Shown: one piece after another, positions 26,578 through 37,809 of the stretch | Numbering within the stretch: position 1 is the stretch's first letter | Layout of the letters: each line of letters opens with the position of its first letter | DNA from: Alphaproteobacteria bacterium | Lineage (GTDB): Bacteria; Pseudomonadota; Alphaproteobacteria; UBA8366; Aestuariispiraceae | DNA length: 64,000 nt | Assembly (NCBI GenBank): GCA_024743195.1 | Contig: JANSXE010000003.1 | Span: 395,890-459,889, forward strand | Reading direction: 5' to 3' | Notes under the pieces: generated by a model | Seen by the model: the letters and a program-made list of their open reading frames with translations, nothing else | What the model was told of the DNA's origin: nothing | The model's database searches: none | Program-made: the position numbers and the translations under genes

Positions 26578-27360
26578 TCACCCGCCGTAATAGTCCTTCA
26601 CAACCGCGTAGATCTCTCCCTGTTCCTGCAACTTCAGGAAGGCCGCGTCGAAGGCTTGGACCCAGGCCGCGGCCTGCGGATGCTTCAGGGTGAAGATCAG
26701 GTGGTTCGAGGTTCCCTGTTCCACGAACCGTCGGCTCTTGGTCCAGCGGGTATCGGCGATGCGCTCCGCCAGGGACAGGCCGAGCCGGCTGTCGACGGAC
26801 ACGATGTCGGCGGAGCCGTCCCAAAGCCTCTGGAAGCAGTCCGGCATGCTGGCGCCGGTGACGACGGGGATGGAGCCCGCATCCACCAGGGGCTTCAGAT
26901 AGCCGTCGACGGCCCAGCCGTCGGGTACGCACAGGCTCTTTCGGTCGACGTCCGAGAACTCGACGATCCGATGCTGTCGGTTGACGTTCCAGAACAGCGA
27001 CGGACGGACCTCGAACAGCGCCGTCGTATAGGCGAAATGCTGCTTGCGCTCCGCCGAGACGATGTAGGGGAAGGTCGCGATGAACTCACCGGTCCGGGTC
27101 TTCTCATAGCCCTCGTCCCAGGACATGAACTCGACCTCGGCGCTGAAGCCCATCTCGTCGAAGACGCGCTTGACCAGTTCGACCGCAAGACCGCCGCCGG
27201 GCAGGGTTTCGTCGGTATAGGGATGATAGGCGTTCCCGGTCACCAAGCGGATCACGGGCTTGTCCTGAGCGAGCGCCGCCGCCGGCGCCAAAGCCGCCGC
27301 GGCCGCCAGGCAGAGCCACGCCATGCGGCGGGCGACCTCTTGAAATCGCCTATGTCTCAT
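26578..27360 (-). CDS. Periplasmic solute-binding protein (family 3, amino-acid type), orphan
   Basis: 260 residues. An N-terminal signal (MAWLCLAAAAALAPAAALAQ) is followed by PVIRLVTGNAYHPYTDETLPGGGLAVELVKRVFDEMGF, the family 3 N-lobe (compare polar-amino-acid receptors), then DIVSVDSRLGLSLAE and KHPQAAAWVQAFDAAFLKLQEQGEI, the typical C-terminal lobe. No permease or ATPase gene is adjacent, so it is either an orphan receptor or works with a system elsewhere. A GGAGG site lies upstream of the ATG at 27360. Ends 145 bp before the hydrolase gene. Confidence 0.87.
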   Translation of the reverse strand: MRHRRFQEVARRMAWLCLAAAAALAPAAALAQDKPVIRLVTGNAYHPYTDETLPGGGLAVELVKRVFDEMGFSAEVEFMSWDEGYEKTRTGEFIATFPYIVSAERKQHFAYTTALFEVRPSLFWNVNRQHRIVEFSDVDRKSLCVPDGWAVDGYLKPLVDAGSIPVVTGASMPDCFQRLWDGSADIVSVDSRLGLSLAERIADTRWTKSRRFVEQGTSNHLIFTLKHPQAAAWVQAFDAAFLKLQEQGEIYAVVKDYYGG

Positions 27361-27500
27361 CCGTCTCTTCCTCCCCGTCCGTGCTCGTCCCGAGCAATCT
27401 TAGCCGGTTCGATGCGGAAGGGAAGGCAAAGACGCGCGCCCGCCGGCGCAAATGCAACCGCCGGGCGCGTCAGACAGGCGCCGCACGCGGCCCGAGAGCG

Positions 27501-27528
27501 GGAAAAGGGGCCGCGCCGGCGCCCGGCC
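27501..27528 (-). terminator. Candidate terminator after the ectoine operon
   Basis: GGCCG (27509-27513) and CGGCC (27524-27528) enclose a self-complementary GCGCCGGCGC core; reading the minus strand, the structure is followed by CCCCTTTTCC. It starts 19 bp after the ask_ect stop. The stem has competing pairings, so confidence is moderate. Confidence 0.5.
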
Positions 27529-27546
27529 GAACCGGGGGAAGATCGG

Positions 27547-29160
27547 TCAGGCGGCTTGGCGACCCGATACCTGCGCGGCCTGTTCGGTCGCGGGCGCGGA
27601 GCTGTCGCGGCCGGCGTGCTCGATCAGGGCTCCATGCAGCGTGCGCACGGCGTCCGCGTAGGCGCCCTCCGGCAGCACGAACTGCAGATCCACCCCGCGC
27701 GCGGGCGCATGCGCCGCAATCGGCGGGATGTCGGCCGCCTCAAGCGCCGCAAGGGCCCGGGCGAGCAGGGCGGGCTCCCTCAGATTGGCCCCGATCACCG
27801 AGACGAAGGCGATCTTGCGGGTGCGCACGACGGCGTCGGGATGATGGCGTCCGATCGTCTCGACGATCCGGCGGACCGTCTTCATCGGCTGCGCGACATA
27901 GTAGGCCTGCGTATTGGCGTTCGAACTCTTGGCCATGATCGGCGTGCGGAAGCGGCGGAACACGCCGCTGACGGCCTCGTCCGAGCCGGCGACGCCGACC
28001 ATGTCCTGGTCGACGACCTCGATCTCGGTCGCCGTCTCGCGGCCGGTGACGATCTCCACCTTCGGGCTCTCGGGCTCCCATGCGTCCTCGATCACCGTGC
28101 CGGGGTGATCCGGCTCGAAGGTGTTGACCACGCGCAGCGGAATGCCGTTCTGCCGCAGCCCCTTGGCCGCGCGCGGGTGGATGGCCTCCATCCCCATGTT
28201 GGAAAGCTGGTCGGCCACGTCGTAGTTGGTCTTGCCGATCGGGCGCACCGCCTCCTCGCCGACGACTTTCGGGTCGGCGCTGGAGAGATGGTACTCCTTG
28301 TGGATCAGCGCCTCGCGCGCGCCGGTCAGGCACGCGACCCGGGAGAAGGTGACCTCCGAATAGCCGCGGCCGTAGACGCCCATCAGCCCGTCCCCGCCGC
28401 CGTCGCCCGCCTGTGCGTAGCCGGTGACGATCGGGAGCTGGCGCGTCAGGTCGATGTCGGCGAAGGCGGCCTCGATGCGCGCGTCCAGGCTCAGGGTCTG
28501 GTCCGTCTCACGCCAGCCGGAGAGGTCGACGAAAACGCCGTCCACGCCGCGCCGACGCAGCAGAAGCGCAGTGTTGTTCGCACTGTGCGCCTCGCCGAGC
28601 GCGCTCAGCATCTCGCGCACCGTCATCAGATGCTGCTCGAGCTTGAAATGGCCGAAGCTGCACAGGCGGTGCAGATCCATCAGGCAGCTGCGCACGCCCT
28701 CGATCCGGTCCTGCACGAACTGATCGGCGGCCTTCAGATCCGACGGCTCGTCGAAGACCTCGGCGTTGATCTCGGTCATCTTGCGCGCGACGTCGCTCAG
28801 CGCGTCGCCCCAGGCCCAGTCGGATTCGGAACCCGCGTAGAGCTGGAACACGCCGGCCTCGCCCGTCTTCTTATTCTCCAGCAGCAGATCGGTGACGCCG
28901 CCATAGGCGGAGACCACGAAGATCCGGTTGTAGAGCGCGTCCTTCGGCCGGGCGCCGATCAGCACGTTCTCGAACACGGCCTCGACGTCGCTCATCGAGG
29001 TGCCGCCGATCTTGTGCACCGTGTGCCGGCCGCGCTCGGGCGCCTCGGCCTGGCTTTCGCGCGCATCGGCGCCGGGGCGGCGGCTCCGGTCCGTGTCGTC
29101 GGCCGCCTGGGGCTGCAGCGCCGGGGCGGCGGGCGGGTCGTCAAATCGCGGGGATGACAT
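27547..29160 (-). CDS. ask_ect: Ectoine-specific aspartate kinase (Ask_Ect)
   Basis: Cytosolic kinase of 537 residues supplying L-aspartyl phosphate, the precursor of aspartate semialdehyde, for ectoine synthesis. The family motif KIGGTS is at residues 50-55, followed by SALGEAHSANNTALLLRRRG and GRGYSEVTFSRVACLTGA, and the C-terminal ACT repeats hold VSVIGANLREPALLARALAALEAADIPP. The N-terminal 45 residues are a Pro/Asp/Arg-rich extension absent from common Ask, but the AGGAGGG site 7 bases before the ATG at 29160 supports this start. Dedicated Ask_Ect enzymes are usually less feedback-inhibited. It is the last gene of ectABC-ask. Confidence 0.96.
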   Translation of the reverse strand: MSSPRFDDPPAAPALQPQAADDTDRSRRPGADARESQAEAPERGRHTVHKIGGTSMSDVEAVFENVLIGARPKDALYNRIFVVSAYGGVTDLLLENKKTGEAGVFQLYAGSESDWAWGDALSDVARKMTEINAEVFDEPSDLKAADQFVQDRIEGVRSCLMDLHRLCSFGHFKLEQHLMTVREMLSALGEAHSANNTALLLRRRGVDGVFVDLSGWRETDQTLSLDARIEAAFADIDLTRQLPIVTGYAQAGDGGGDGLMGVYGRGYSEVTFSRVACLTGAREALIHKEYHLSSADPKVVGEEAVRPIGKTNYDVADQLSNMGMEAIHPRAAKGLRQNGIPLRVVNTFEPDHPGTVIEDAWEPESPKVEIVTGRETATEIEVVDQDMVGVAGSDEAVSGVFRRFRTPIMAKSSNANTQAYYVAQPMKTVRRIVETIGRHHPDAVVRTRKIAFVSVIGANLREPALLARALAALEAADIPPIAAHAPARGVDLQFVLPEGAYADAVRTLHGALIEHAGRDSSAPATEQAAQVSGRQAA

Positions 29161-29207
29161 CGGTCGTCCCTCCTACTTCATCTGGTCGCATCCGGCTCGC
29201 GCCGCGG

Positions 29208-29627
29208 TTACGACGCTTCGAGCGGGGCCTCGTCGAGCGCGTAGGCGCCGTCCTTGTCGTGCACCTCGCGCCCGTTCAGCGGCGGGTTGAAGACGCAGGC
29301 CAGCTTCATGTCCTTGGAGCCGCCGCGCAGCAGATGCTTGTCGTGCTTGTCGAGGATGTACACGACGCCGGGCTCGATCTTGTAGACCTTGCCGTCGGCG
29401 AGCGTCTCGATCTCGCCGTCGCCCTCCATGCAGAACACCGTCTCCAGGTGGTTCTTGTAATGGATCGGCGTCTCCGTGCCGGCGAAGATCGTGGTGACGT
29501 GGAAGCTGAAGCCCATGCCGTCGTCGGCCAGCGACAGACGCGCGCTGGTCCAGGTGTCGGTCTTCACCATGCGGTCGCTGTTTTCCGCGTCTTTCAGATG
29601 GCGAACGATCATTGCTCTCTCCGTCAA
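29208..29627 (-). CDS. ectC: L-ectoine synthase
   Basis: Cupin-fold hydro-lyase of 139 residues that cyclises N-gamma-acetyl-diaminobutyrate to ectoine. The iron-ligand positions known from EctC structures, Glu57, Tyr85 and His93, are exactly in place ([25 protein letters not shown]). The start [10 protein letters not shown] matches the family N-terminus, with a GGAGAG ribosome site. The gene is 39 bp after ectB and 47 bp before ask_ect. Confidence 0.98.
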   Translation of the reverse strand: MTERAMIVRHLKDAENSDRMVKTDTWTSARLSLADDGMGFSFHVTTIFAGTETPIHYKNHLETVFCMEGDGEIETLADGKVYKIEPGVVYILDKHDKHLLRGGSKDMKLACVFNPPLNGREVHDKDGAYALDEAPLEAS

Positions 29628-29666
29628 TCTTGTCTGGGGGTCGCAGGGGAGGGGAGGCGCGCGGCC

Positions 29667-30989
29667 TTACTCGGCCGCCGCCTTCAGGCCCGCGCCGCCG
29701 CGCACCGCCTCGATCGCGGCCTCCAGGATGTCGAGCCCGTGCGCCAGATCCTCCTCCGAGATCGTCAGGGCGCAGAGAATCTTCACCACCTCGTCATGGC
29801 CGCCGCTGGTCTCGATGATCAAACCGCGCGCAAAGGCTTCCGCGCAGACCGCGCCGGCTTCCTCGCCGTCGGGGAAGACGATCCCCTGCATCAGGCCGCG
29901 GCCGCGCAGGCTCAGATCGCCGTCGCGCCCGAAGCGCTCCGCCATGCCGGCGAGGCGCCTGCGCACGATGTCGCCCTTGGCGCGCACGGACTGGGCGAAG
30001 GCGTCGTCGGCCCAGAATTTATCCAGCGCCACCGCGCCGGTGACGAAGGCGTGGTTGTTGCCGCGGAAGGTGCCGTTGTGCTGCGCCGGCTTGAAGACGT
30101 CCAGCTCGCGCTTCACCAGGGTCAGCGCCATCGGCAGCCCGAAGCCGGAGATCGACTTCGCCTGGGTCACCATGTCGGGCTCGATCCCGGCCTCTTCGAA
30201 CGCGAAGTACTGGCCGGAGCGGCCGCAGCCCGCCTGGATGTCGTCGACGATCAGCAGGACGTCATGCTTGCGGCAGACGCGCTCCAGATTGCGCAGCCAG
30301 TCGGCGCGCGCCGCGTTCAGCCCGCCTTCGCCCTGGATGCACTCCACCAGCACCGCCGCCGGATGGTCGAGCCCGCTCGACGGATCGCTCAACAGCCGAT
30401 CCAGCATCGCGGTCGTATCGACGTCGTCGCCGAAATAGCCGTCGAAGGCGGCGGTTGCGACGTCGTTCAGCGGAACCCCGGCGCCGGCGCGCTTGGAGCC
30501 GTTGCAGGTGGTCGCCAAAGCGCCCAGCGTCATGCCGTGGAAGCCGTTGGTGAAGTTGACGACCGTCGTTCGGCCGGTCGCGAGACGGGCCAGCTTCAAC
30601 GCGGCCTCGACCGCGTTTGCGCCGGTCGGGCCGGTGAACATCATCACGTAGTCGAGGCCGCGCGGCTTCAGGATCCGCTCCTCGAACGCCTTCAGGAAGC
30701 GCTCCTTGGCGTCCGTGTGCATGTCGAGGCCGTGGGCCACGCCGTCGCCGGCGATGTAGTCGATCAGCGCCTGGCGCATGTCGGGGTCGTTATGGCCGTA
30801 GTTCAGGCTGCCGCACCCGGCCAGGAAGTCGAGATAGCGGTTGCCGTCCCGGTCGCTCATCCAGGAGCCCTCCGCCTTGGCGAAGGTGACCGGGAAGGCG
30901 CGGCAGTAGCTGCGCACCTCCGATTCCCGGCGCTCGAACACGGCGTCGGGGGCGGTCGGGGCGATCGTTTTCTCGGTCGTGTAGGTCAT
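29667..30989 (-). CDS. ectB: L-2,4-diaminobutyrate:2-oxoglutarate transaminase
   Basis: PLP enzyme of 440 residues that converts aspartate semialdehyde to diaminobutyrate using glutamate as amino donor. Class III aminotransferase landmarks: MMFTGPTGANAVEAALKLAR, VDDIQAGCGRSGQYFAFEEAGIEPDMVTQAKSI with the PLP lysine in QAKSI, and HNGTFRGNNHAFVTGA. The overall size and start region (ESEVRSYCRAFPVTF) are EctB-specific. It lies 152 bp downstream of ectA, the largest gap within the operon. Confidence 0.97.
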   Translation of the reverse strand: MTYTTEKTIAPTAPDAVFERRESEVRSYCRAFPVTFAKAEGSWMSDRDGNRYLDFLAGCGSLNYGHNDPDMRQALIDYIAGDGVAHGLDMHTDAKERFLKAFEERILKPRGLDYVMMFTGPTGANAVEAALKLARLATGRTTVVNFTNGFHGMTLGALATTCNGSKRAGAGVPLNDVATAAFDGYFGDDVDTTAMLDRLLSDPSSGLDHPAAVLVECIQGEGGLNAARADWLRNLERVCRKHDVLLIVDDIQAGCGRSGQYFAFEEAGIEPDMVTQAKSISGFGLPMALTLVKRELDVFKPAQHNGTFRGNNHAFVTGAVALDKFWADDAFAQSVRAKGDIVRRRLAGMAERFGRDGDLSLRGRGLMQGIVFPDGEEAGAVCAEAFARGLIIETSGGHDEVVKILCALTISEEDLAHGLDILEAAIEAVRGGAGLKAAAE

Positions 30990-31141
30990 CCTATGTCGTC
31001 TCTTTCCGACAGGTCATCGCAAGCCGGCGCAGTGTGCGCAGTCGGCGCGGAAGGGTGTGCGCGAGGCCCGCGGTCGGCCTGTCATCCGTCCGCGCGCGCA
31101 CTGTGGGTTTCCAGAAGGGTCCGAGCGGAGGCCCGGCGGCC

Positions 31142-31771
31142 TCACGCGGCCGAGCGGAGGTCCTCCGCCAGCTCTTCGGCCAGCTTGGGCAGAAGATCGT
31201 CGCGATCGAACGGGCCGATGCGCCACAGGATTTCGCTCGGCTTGTCGCCGTCGAAGTGACGCTCCTCGCAGAACATCACCTTGCGCTTCACGCCGGTCTC
31301 CAGCGTCCGAGCGACCGAGGAGAAGACCCCCTGGCTGGGCGCGTTGTCCGGGGTGATGGTCGTGTGCAGCTCGGTGACGCCGTCGAGCGCCTCGCGGCTC
31401 AGAATGTCGAGGATCATGCGTTTGGCCAGCGACAGGCCGCGCGCCTCCTCGGCCACGGCCACCTGCCAGACGAAGAAGGCTTCCGGAGTCTCCGGCACGA
31501 TGTAGCCGGAGACGAAGCCGACGATTTCGCCGTCGAGTTCGGCGATCACGCAGGTCTCCGAGAAATGCGAACACTGCAACAGATTGCAGTAGACGGAATT
31601 CTCGTCCAGCGGCTCGCAGCGCGCGATCAAGGCGTTGACGGCCGCGCCGTCCTCGCTCTCCGGACGGCGCATCTCCAGCGCGTCCAGGTCGGCCGCTTTA
31701 CGGACCGCGTCGACGGCGGCGCGCGCCGTGCGCGCGTCCCGCTCGCCGGGGAAATTCAAAGCACCTTCCAT
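31142..31771 (-). CDS. ectA: L-2,4-diaminobutyrate gamma-acetyltransferase
   Basis: GNAT acetyltransferase of 209 residues that acetylates diaminobutyrate. The EctA signature PLDENSVYCNLLQCSHFSETCVIAEL and the acetyl-CoA region EEARGLSLAKRMILDIL are present, followed by TTITPDNAPSQGVF. The N-terminus is about 30 residues longer than many EctA proteins (Ala/Arg-rich), so a later start is possible. It is the first gene of the operon, divergent from ectR. A -35/-10 pair (TTGACG, 17 bp, TATGTA) sits about 100 bp upstream. Confidence 0.96.
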   Translation of the reverse strand: MEGALNFPGERDARTARAAVDAVRKAADLDALEMRRPESEDGAAVNALIARCEPLDENSVYCNLLQCSHFSETCVIAELDGEIVGFVSGYIVPETPEAFFVWQVAVAEEARGLSLAKRMILDILSREALDGVTELHTTITPDNAPSQGVFSSVARTLETGVKRKVMFCEERHFDGDKPSEILWRIGPFDRDDLLPKLAEELAEDLRSAA

Positions 31772-32080
31772 GAGTCCCGCTCTCTTCTGCTCTCTCCGCC
31801 GCGCGATCCAAGGCGACGCCTGATGGATCGGCGCTCGAATAATTCGAAACCCTATCGATTTCGATTGGCAGATACATAGATAGACGATTGAATGGCGTCA
31901 AGCGCGTATCGGGAAAGCTTTGAGATTTCATGATTTTCAGAGAATTTTTGGGCGATAGAGCCATGAAAATCAATCGATATTCAACAGAAAAAAGAATGTT
32001 TCATCAGATGAAATACGCTGCGCGAACGCTGAAGGATACCCGTTTGCGAAGCCTCTGGATCGGTCGATGGAAGGAGTCCT
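31772..32080. promoter_or_regulatory. AT-rich divergent ectA-ectR regulatory region
   Basis: 309 bp, strikingly AT-rich for this genome. The ectA promoter candidate is TTGACG (31901-31896 on the minus strand) with TATGTA (31878-31873) spaced 17 bp. Palindromes include TCGAAA ... TTTCGA (31844-31864) just downstream of the -10, TGATTTTCA ... TGAAAATCA (31931-31939 / 31964-31972), and a 15-bp TTTCATC-A-GATGAAA (31999-32013). Any could be the EctR operator. Confidence 0.65.
31999..32013. promoter_or_regulatory. 15-bp palindrome, candidate EctR (MarR) operator
   Basis: TTTCATC-A-GATGAAA is a perfect 7-bp inverted repeat around one base, 68 bp upstream of the ectR ATG. MarR proteins bind palindromes of about this size. 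Assignment to EctR is inference from location. Confidence 0.5.
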
Positions 32081-34103
<2,023 letters not shown>

Positions 34104-34119
34104 CGCGCCCTCAGGCTGC

Positions 34120-34971
34120 TCAAACCGCGATATTGTCGATCAGGCGGGCGCCGCCGAGCTTGGCGGCGCCGAGCGCGCGCTTTGCGCCTTCGTGCTCCCG
34201 GTCGACCGGCGCCAGGGTTTCGGCGTCGCGGATCGCGAGATAATCGACGGCCTGGAACCCGCTGGCGAGCAAGCGCTCCGCCGCCCTGGCGCAGGCGGCG
34301 TCCGGGTCGGCGCCGGCGCGCACGGCTTCGGCGGCCTCCTGCAGGGCGCGGTGGAGGGCGGGCGCGATCCGGCGCTCTTCCGCGCTCAGATACGCATTGC
34401 GCGAGGAGAGCGCGAGCCCGTCGGCGTCGCGCACCGTCTCGCAACCGACGATCCGCGTCGGGATGTCCAGATCGGCGACCATCCGACGGATGACCTGGAG
34501 CTGCTGGTAGTCCTTCTCGCCGAACAGCGCGACGTCGGCGCCGGTCTGCAGCAGCAGCTTGGTCACCACAGTGGCCACGCCGGTGAAAAAGCCGGGCCGG
34601 CTTTCCCCCTCCAGCATCGCGCCGAGCGCGCCGACATCGACGGACGTCGCAGCGCCGTCCGGATACATCGCCTCGACGCCCGGCGCATAGGCGAGATCGA
34701 CGCCGGCCGCGGCCAATTTCGCGAGATCGCCGGATTCGTCGCGCGGATAGGCCGAGAAATCCTCGCGCGGGCCGAACTGCCGGGGATTGACGAACAGGCT
34801 GACAATGCAGCGTTCCGAGGCGGCGCGCGCCTGACGGACGAGCGACAGATGCCCCTCATGCAGCGCGCCCATGGTGGGCACGAAGCCGATGCGCTCGCCC
34901 GCTTCGCGCCACTGCGCGGTCGCCGTGCGCAGGTCTGGGACGGTGCGCAGAACGGGAGGCGCCGCGCTCAC
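34120..34971 (-). CDS. panC: Pantothenate synthetase (pantoate-beta-alanine ligase)
   Basis: 283 residues from a GTG at 34969-34971 that overlaps the panB stop (GTGA), with GGGAGG six bases upstream. The HIGH-type nucleotide motif [16 protein letters not shown] and [13 protein letters not shown] are present, as are [16 protein letters not shown] and [11 protein letters not shown]. It ligates pantoate and beta-alanine for CoA synthesis. It forms a panB-panC unit; a possible PanE reductase (13218-14201) would supply pantoate. Confidence 0.96.
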   Translation of the reverse strand: MSAAPPVLRTVPDLRTATAQWREAGERIGFVPTMGALHEGHLSLVRQARAASERCIVSLFVNPRQFGPREDFSAYPRDESGDLAKLAAAGVDLAYAPGVEAMYPDGAATSVDVGALGAMLEGESRPGFFTGVATVVTKLLLQTGADVALFGEKDYQQLQVIRRMVADLDIPTRIVGCETVRDADGLALSSRNAYLSAEERRIAPALHRALQEAAEAVRAGADPDAACARAAERLLASGFQAVDYLAIRDAETLAPVDREHEGAKRALGAAKLGGARLIDNIAV

Positions 34972-35798
34972 GCCGCGCCTCCCGCGCCGAAGCAATGCTC
35001 CGCCCCGGGGAAGCGGCGCGCGCGCACCTCTGCGGCGTAGGCGGCGGCGGCCCGACCGATCTCGTCCCCGAGCGCCGCATAGCGTTTGACGAATTTCGGC
35101 TGGAAGTCGGTGAAGAGCCCGAGCGCGTCCTCCGCGACCAGGATCTGCCCATCGCAGGCGGGCGAGGCGCCGATGCCGATCGTGGGCGCCGCCACGGCCT
35201 CGGTGATGCGCCGGCCCAGCGGCTCGATCACCCCTTCGACGACGAGCGCGAAGGCGCCGGCCGCGTCGATCGCCCGGGCGTCGGCGAGAATACGCTCCGC
35301 CTCCTGCGCGTCGCGCCCATGCGCTCGGAAGCCGCCGGCGGCGTTCACCGACTGCGGCAGCAGGCCGACATGGCCCAGAACCGGTATCCCGCGCTCCGCC
35401 AGGAAGCCCACGGTCGCCGCCATCTCCGCGCCGCCTTCGAGCTTCACCGCCGCGGCGCCGGTCTCCTTCATGACGCGCGCGGCGGCGCGGAACGCCGCCT
35501 CCGGGCTTTCCTGGTAGGCGCCGAAGGGCAGGTCGACCACGATGCAGGCGCTTGGCGCCCCGCGCACGACCGCCGCGCCGTGCGCGATCATCATCTCCAG
35601 CGTGACCGGCAAGGTGCTGTCGAAGCCATAGAGCACCATGCCGAGCGAATCGCCGACCAACAGAAGATCCACGTGCGGGTCCAGGGCGCGCGCCATCGGC
35701 GTGGTGTAGGCGGTGAGGCAGACGATCGGATCGCCTCCCTTGCGCGTGCGGATGGAGCGGACGGTATGCCGGGTCGGCGCGTCGACGGTGGTGCTCAT
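34968..35798 (-). CDS. panB: 3-methyl-2-oxobutanoate hydroxymethyltransferase
   Basis: First enzyme of pantothenate synthesis, 276 residues. [36 protein letters not shown] carries the Mg-binding Asp region, VKLEGGAE and [14 protein letters not shown] are conserved active-site loops, and [24 protein letters not shown] is near the end. The start is the ATG at 35796-35798 ([13 protein letters not shown]); a longer frame upstream is in the ftsB promoter gap. It overlaps panC by 4 bases. Confidence 0.96.
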   Translation of the reverse strand: MSTTVDAPTRHTVRSIRTRKGGDPIVCLTAYTTPMARALDPHVDLLLVGDSLGMVLYGFDSTLPVTLEMMIAHGAAVVRGAPSACIVVDLPFGAYQESPEAAFRAAARVMKETGAAAVKLEGGAEMAATVGFLAERGIPVLGHVGLLPQSVNAAGGFRAHGRDAQEAERILADARAIDAAGAFALVVEGVIEPLGRRITEAVAAPTIGIGASPACDGQILVAEDALGLFTDFQPKFVKRYAALGDEIGRAAAAYAAEVRARRFPGAEHCFGAGGAA

Positions 35799-36033
35799 TG
35801 CTTTGGTCTGGGCCTCCTCAATCCCGGGCGATGGTCGGCAATCGGCGTCGTGATAGACGATCCCCGCGCGCCGGGAAACGGGAATTCGGGGAGGGCGACG
35901 CGGTCGACGCAACATGCGGTCTATGACGGATCGATATAGGCAAGATATGCCGGCCGATCGGCAGATTCTTCCCGATAAGTCCCTGAATTTATTGCCGATT
36001 GACGGGCGCGGGCTTTCATGATTCCGTGCCGGC

Positions 36034-36357
36034 ATGGCGGTCTTGCATGAACTTCGTCGGCGCTCGCGCCAGATTGTGCTGCCGGTCCTCGGGGCGTGCG
36101 TGATCGGCTATTTCGCCTATCACACGGTCCAGGGAGACCGCGGGCTGCTCGCCTTCATGCGCATCAGCGGGGAGGTGGACCGGGCGCGCGCCTTGCTGGC
36201 CGCCGTGACGGCCGAGCGCGAGACGCTGGAGCGCAAGGTGCAGCTTCTGCAGCCGGACAGCCTCGATCTCGATATGCTGGAAGAGCGGGCGCGCGCCGTC
36301 CTGAACCGCGTCCGCGACGATGAGATCGTCGTCTTCACGCCGGTGGAGGGCGGGTGA
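36034..36357 (+). CDS. ftsB: Septum formation initiator FtsB/DivIC-like protein
   Basis: Bitopic division protein of 107 residues, with a short Arg-rich cytoplasmic start, one transmembrane helix ([19 protein letters not shown], about residues 14-32) and a periplasmic coiled coil ([26 protein letters not shown]) with the conserved [23 protein letters not shown] end. In FtsBLQ it links early and late divisome proteins. Its position just upstream of pdhA is conserved in alphaproteobacteria and supports the assignment. Confidence 0.85.
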   Translation: MAVLHELRRRSRQIVLPVLGACVIGYFAYHTVQGDRGLLAFMRISGEVDRARALLAAVTAERETLERKVQLLQPDSLDLDMLEERARAVLNRVRDDEIVVFTPVEGG

Positions 36358-36694
36358 GGCGCCGAGCCCAGCCATGGACGAGCGAAGCGAAGACTCCGCT
36401 AAACAACATCATCAACCGACTTCCAGTTAAAACGTGAAAGTCTTATTAAAAACAAGTGTTTGCTGCCTCCTTGCGAAAAGCTCGCACAGCCGCTATTGCT
36501 ACTTCCAATGAGCCGGGGCCGGGCGTCTCTCGCGCAAGCGCGACGCTGCAAGGACCCGAGCGTTTGGCAGGGAGCGCAGGGGCAAGCCACGCCGCCGACT
36601 AGAGAATGGCGGACCGCCGGGAAGGCGGCCCGGCTCGATGGGGTGTGCGTCGTCTTGCAGCTCTCGCCGAACCCTAGCAGGCAGGGGAGCCCAG
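36358..36694. other. 337-bp region upstream of the pdh operon
   Basis: No protein gene. It includes an AT-rich stretch around 36410-36455 (probable promoter) followed by about 230 GC-rich bases with local hairpins, for example CCGCC-GGGAA-GGCGG near 36611. It would form an unusually long leader for pdhA or could hold a small RNA. I could not match it to a known RNA family. Confidence 0.5.
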
Positions 36695-37777
36695 ATGGCG
36701 AACGAGTCCTCCAAGAAATCCAGCGCGAAGAAGTCGTCCGCGAAGCAGGCCGCGTCCAAGCGTGCAGCCGCCAAACGCGCGTCGCGGAAGGCCGCGACAA
36801 AGGCCCCGGCGGCGACTCCAGACGATTTGATGCAGTATTACCGGGACATGCTGTTGATCCGCCGCTTCGAAGAGAAGGCGGGGCAGCTTTACGGCATGGG
36901 GCTGATCGGGGGCTTCTGCCACCTCTATATCGGCCAGGAGGCCGTGGTGATCGGCATGCAGGCCTGCACCAAGGAGGGCGACTGCGTGATCACCAGCTAT
37001 CGCGACCACGGCCACATGCTGGCGACCGGCATGGACCCGAAAGGCGTGATGGCCGAGCTGACCGGCCGCGAAGGCGGCTACTCCAAGGGGAAGGGGGGCT
37101 CGATGCACATGTTCTCCAAGGAGAAGAACTTCTATGGCGGGCATGGCATCGTCGGCGCGCAGGTGCCGCTGGGCGCCGGCATCGCCTTTGCGCTGCAGTA
37201 CAAGGGCACCGACAATGTCTGCCTGACCTACACCGGCGACGGCGCGATGAACCAGGGGCAGGTCTATGAGAGCTTCAATATGGCGACGCTCTGGAAGCTG
37301 CCGGTGATCTTCGTCATCGAGAACAACAAGTATGGCATGGGCACCTCGGTCGAGCGCAGTTCCGCCACCGGCGCCAACCTGCACGACCGCGGCAAGGCGC
37401 ACGGCATTCCGGGCTTCGAGGTCGACGGCATGGACGTGCTGGCGGTGCGCGAGGCGGGCGAGGACGCGGTCGCCCACTGCCGCGCCGGCAAGGGGCCGAT
37501 CATCCTGGAGATGAAGACCTATCGCTATCGCGGCCACTCGATGTCCGATCCGGCGAAGTACCGCTCGAAGGAGGAAGTCAACAAGATGCGTCAGCAGCAC
37601 GACCCGATCGACCTGGTCCGGGGTCGGCTGATCGACGGCGGCCATGCGTCGGAAGAGGATTTGAAGGCCATCGACAAGGAGGTGAAGCAGATCGTCTCCG
37701 AGGCGGCGGACTTCTCGCAACAGAGCCCCGAGCCCGATCCGTCCGAGCTGTGGACGGACGTGCTGTTGGACGCCTGA
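36695..37777 (+). CDS. pdhA: Pyruvate dehydrogenase E1 component, alpha subunit
   Basis: 360 residues. The thiamine diphosphate motif [31 protein letters not shown] and [14 protein letters not shown] (phosphorylation-loop equivalent) identify E1 alpha. [26 protein letters not shown] is highly conserved. The N-terminal about 40 residues are Lys/Ala/Ser-rich ([17 protein letters not shown]), an extension also seen in other alphaproteobacterial PdhA proteins and possibly used in complex assembly. The start at the ATG 36695 has GGGGAG upstream. It is the first gene of pdhA-pdhB-pdhC-cupin-lpdA. Confidence 0.97.
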   Translation: MANESSKKSSAKKSSAKQAASKRAAAKRASRKAATKAPAATPDDLMQYYRDMLLIRRFEEKAGQLYGMGLIGGFCHLYIGQEAVVIGMQACTKEGDCVITSYRDHGHMLATGMDPKGVMAELTGREGGYSKGKGGSMHMFSKEKNFYGGHGIVGAQVPLGAGIAFALQYKGTDNVCLTYTGDGAMNQGQVYESFNMATLWKLPVIFVIENNKYGMGTSVERSSATGANLHDRGKAHGIPGFEVDGMDVLAVREAGEDAVAHCRAGKGPIILEMKTYRYRGHSMSDPAKYRSKEEVNKMRQQHDPIDLVRGRLIDGGHASEEDLKAIDKEVKQIVSEAADFSQQSPEPDPSELWTDVLLDA

Positions 37778-37809
37778 GACGCCGGATCGATCGGGAGGAG
37801 CTTCCAGAA

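Noticed and set aside
26431..29157. 908-codon open frame on the plus strand
   Set aside because: Antisense to the solute-binding protein and ask_ect; no domain and composition of a shadow frame.
36358..36694. 6S RNA candidate
   Set aside because: I could not pair the ends into the long 6S closing stem with a central bubble; kept only as an unassigned region.
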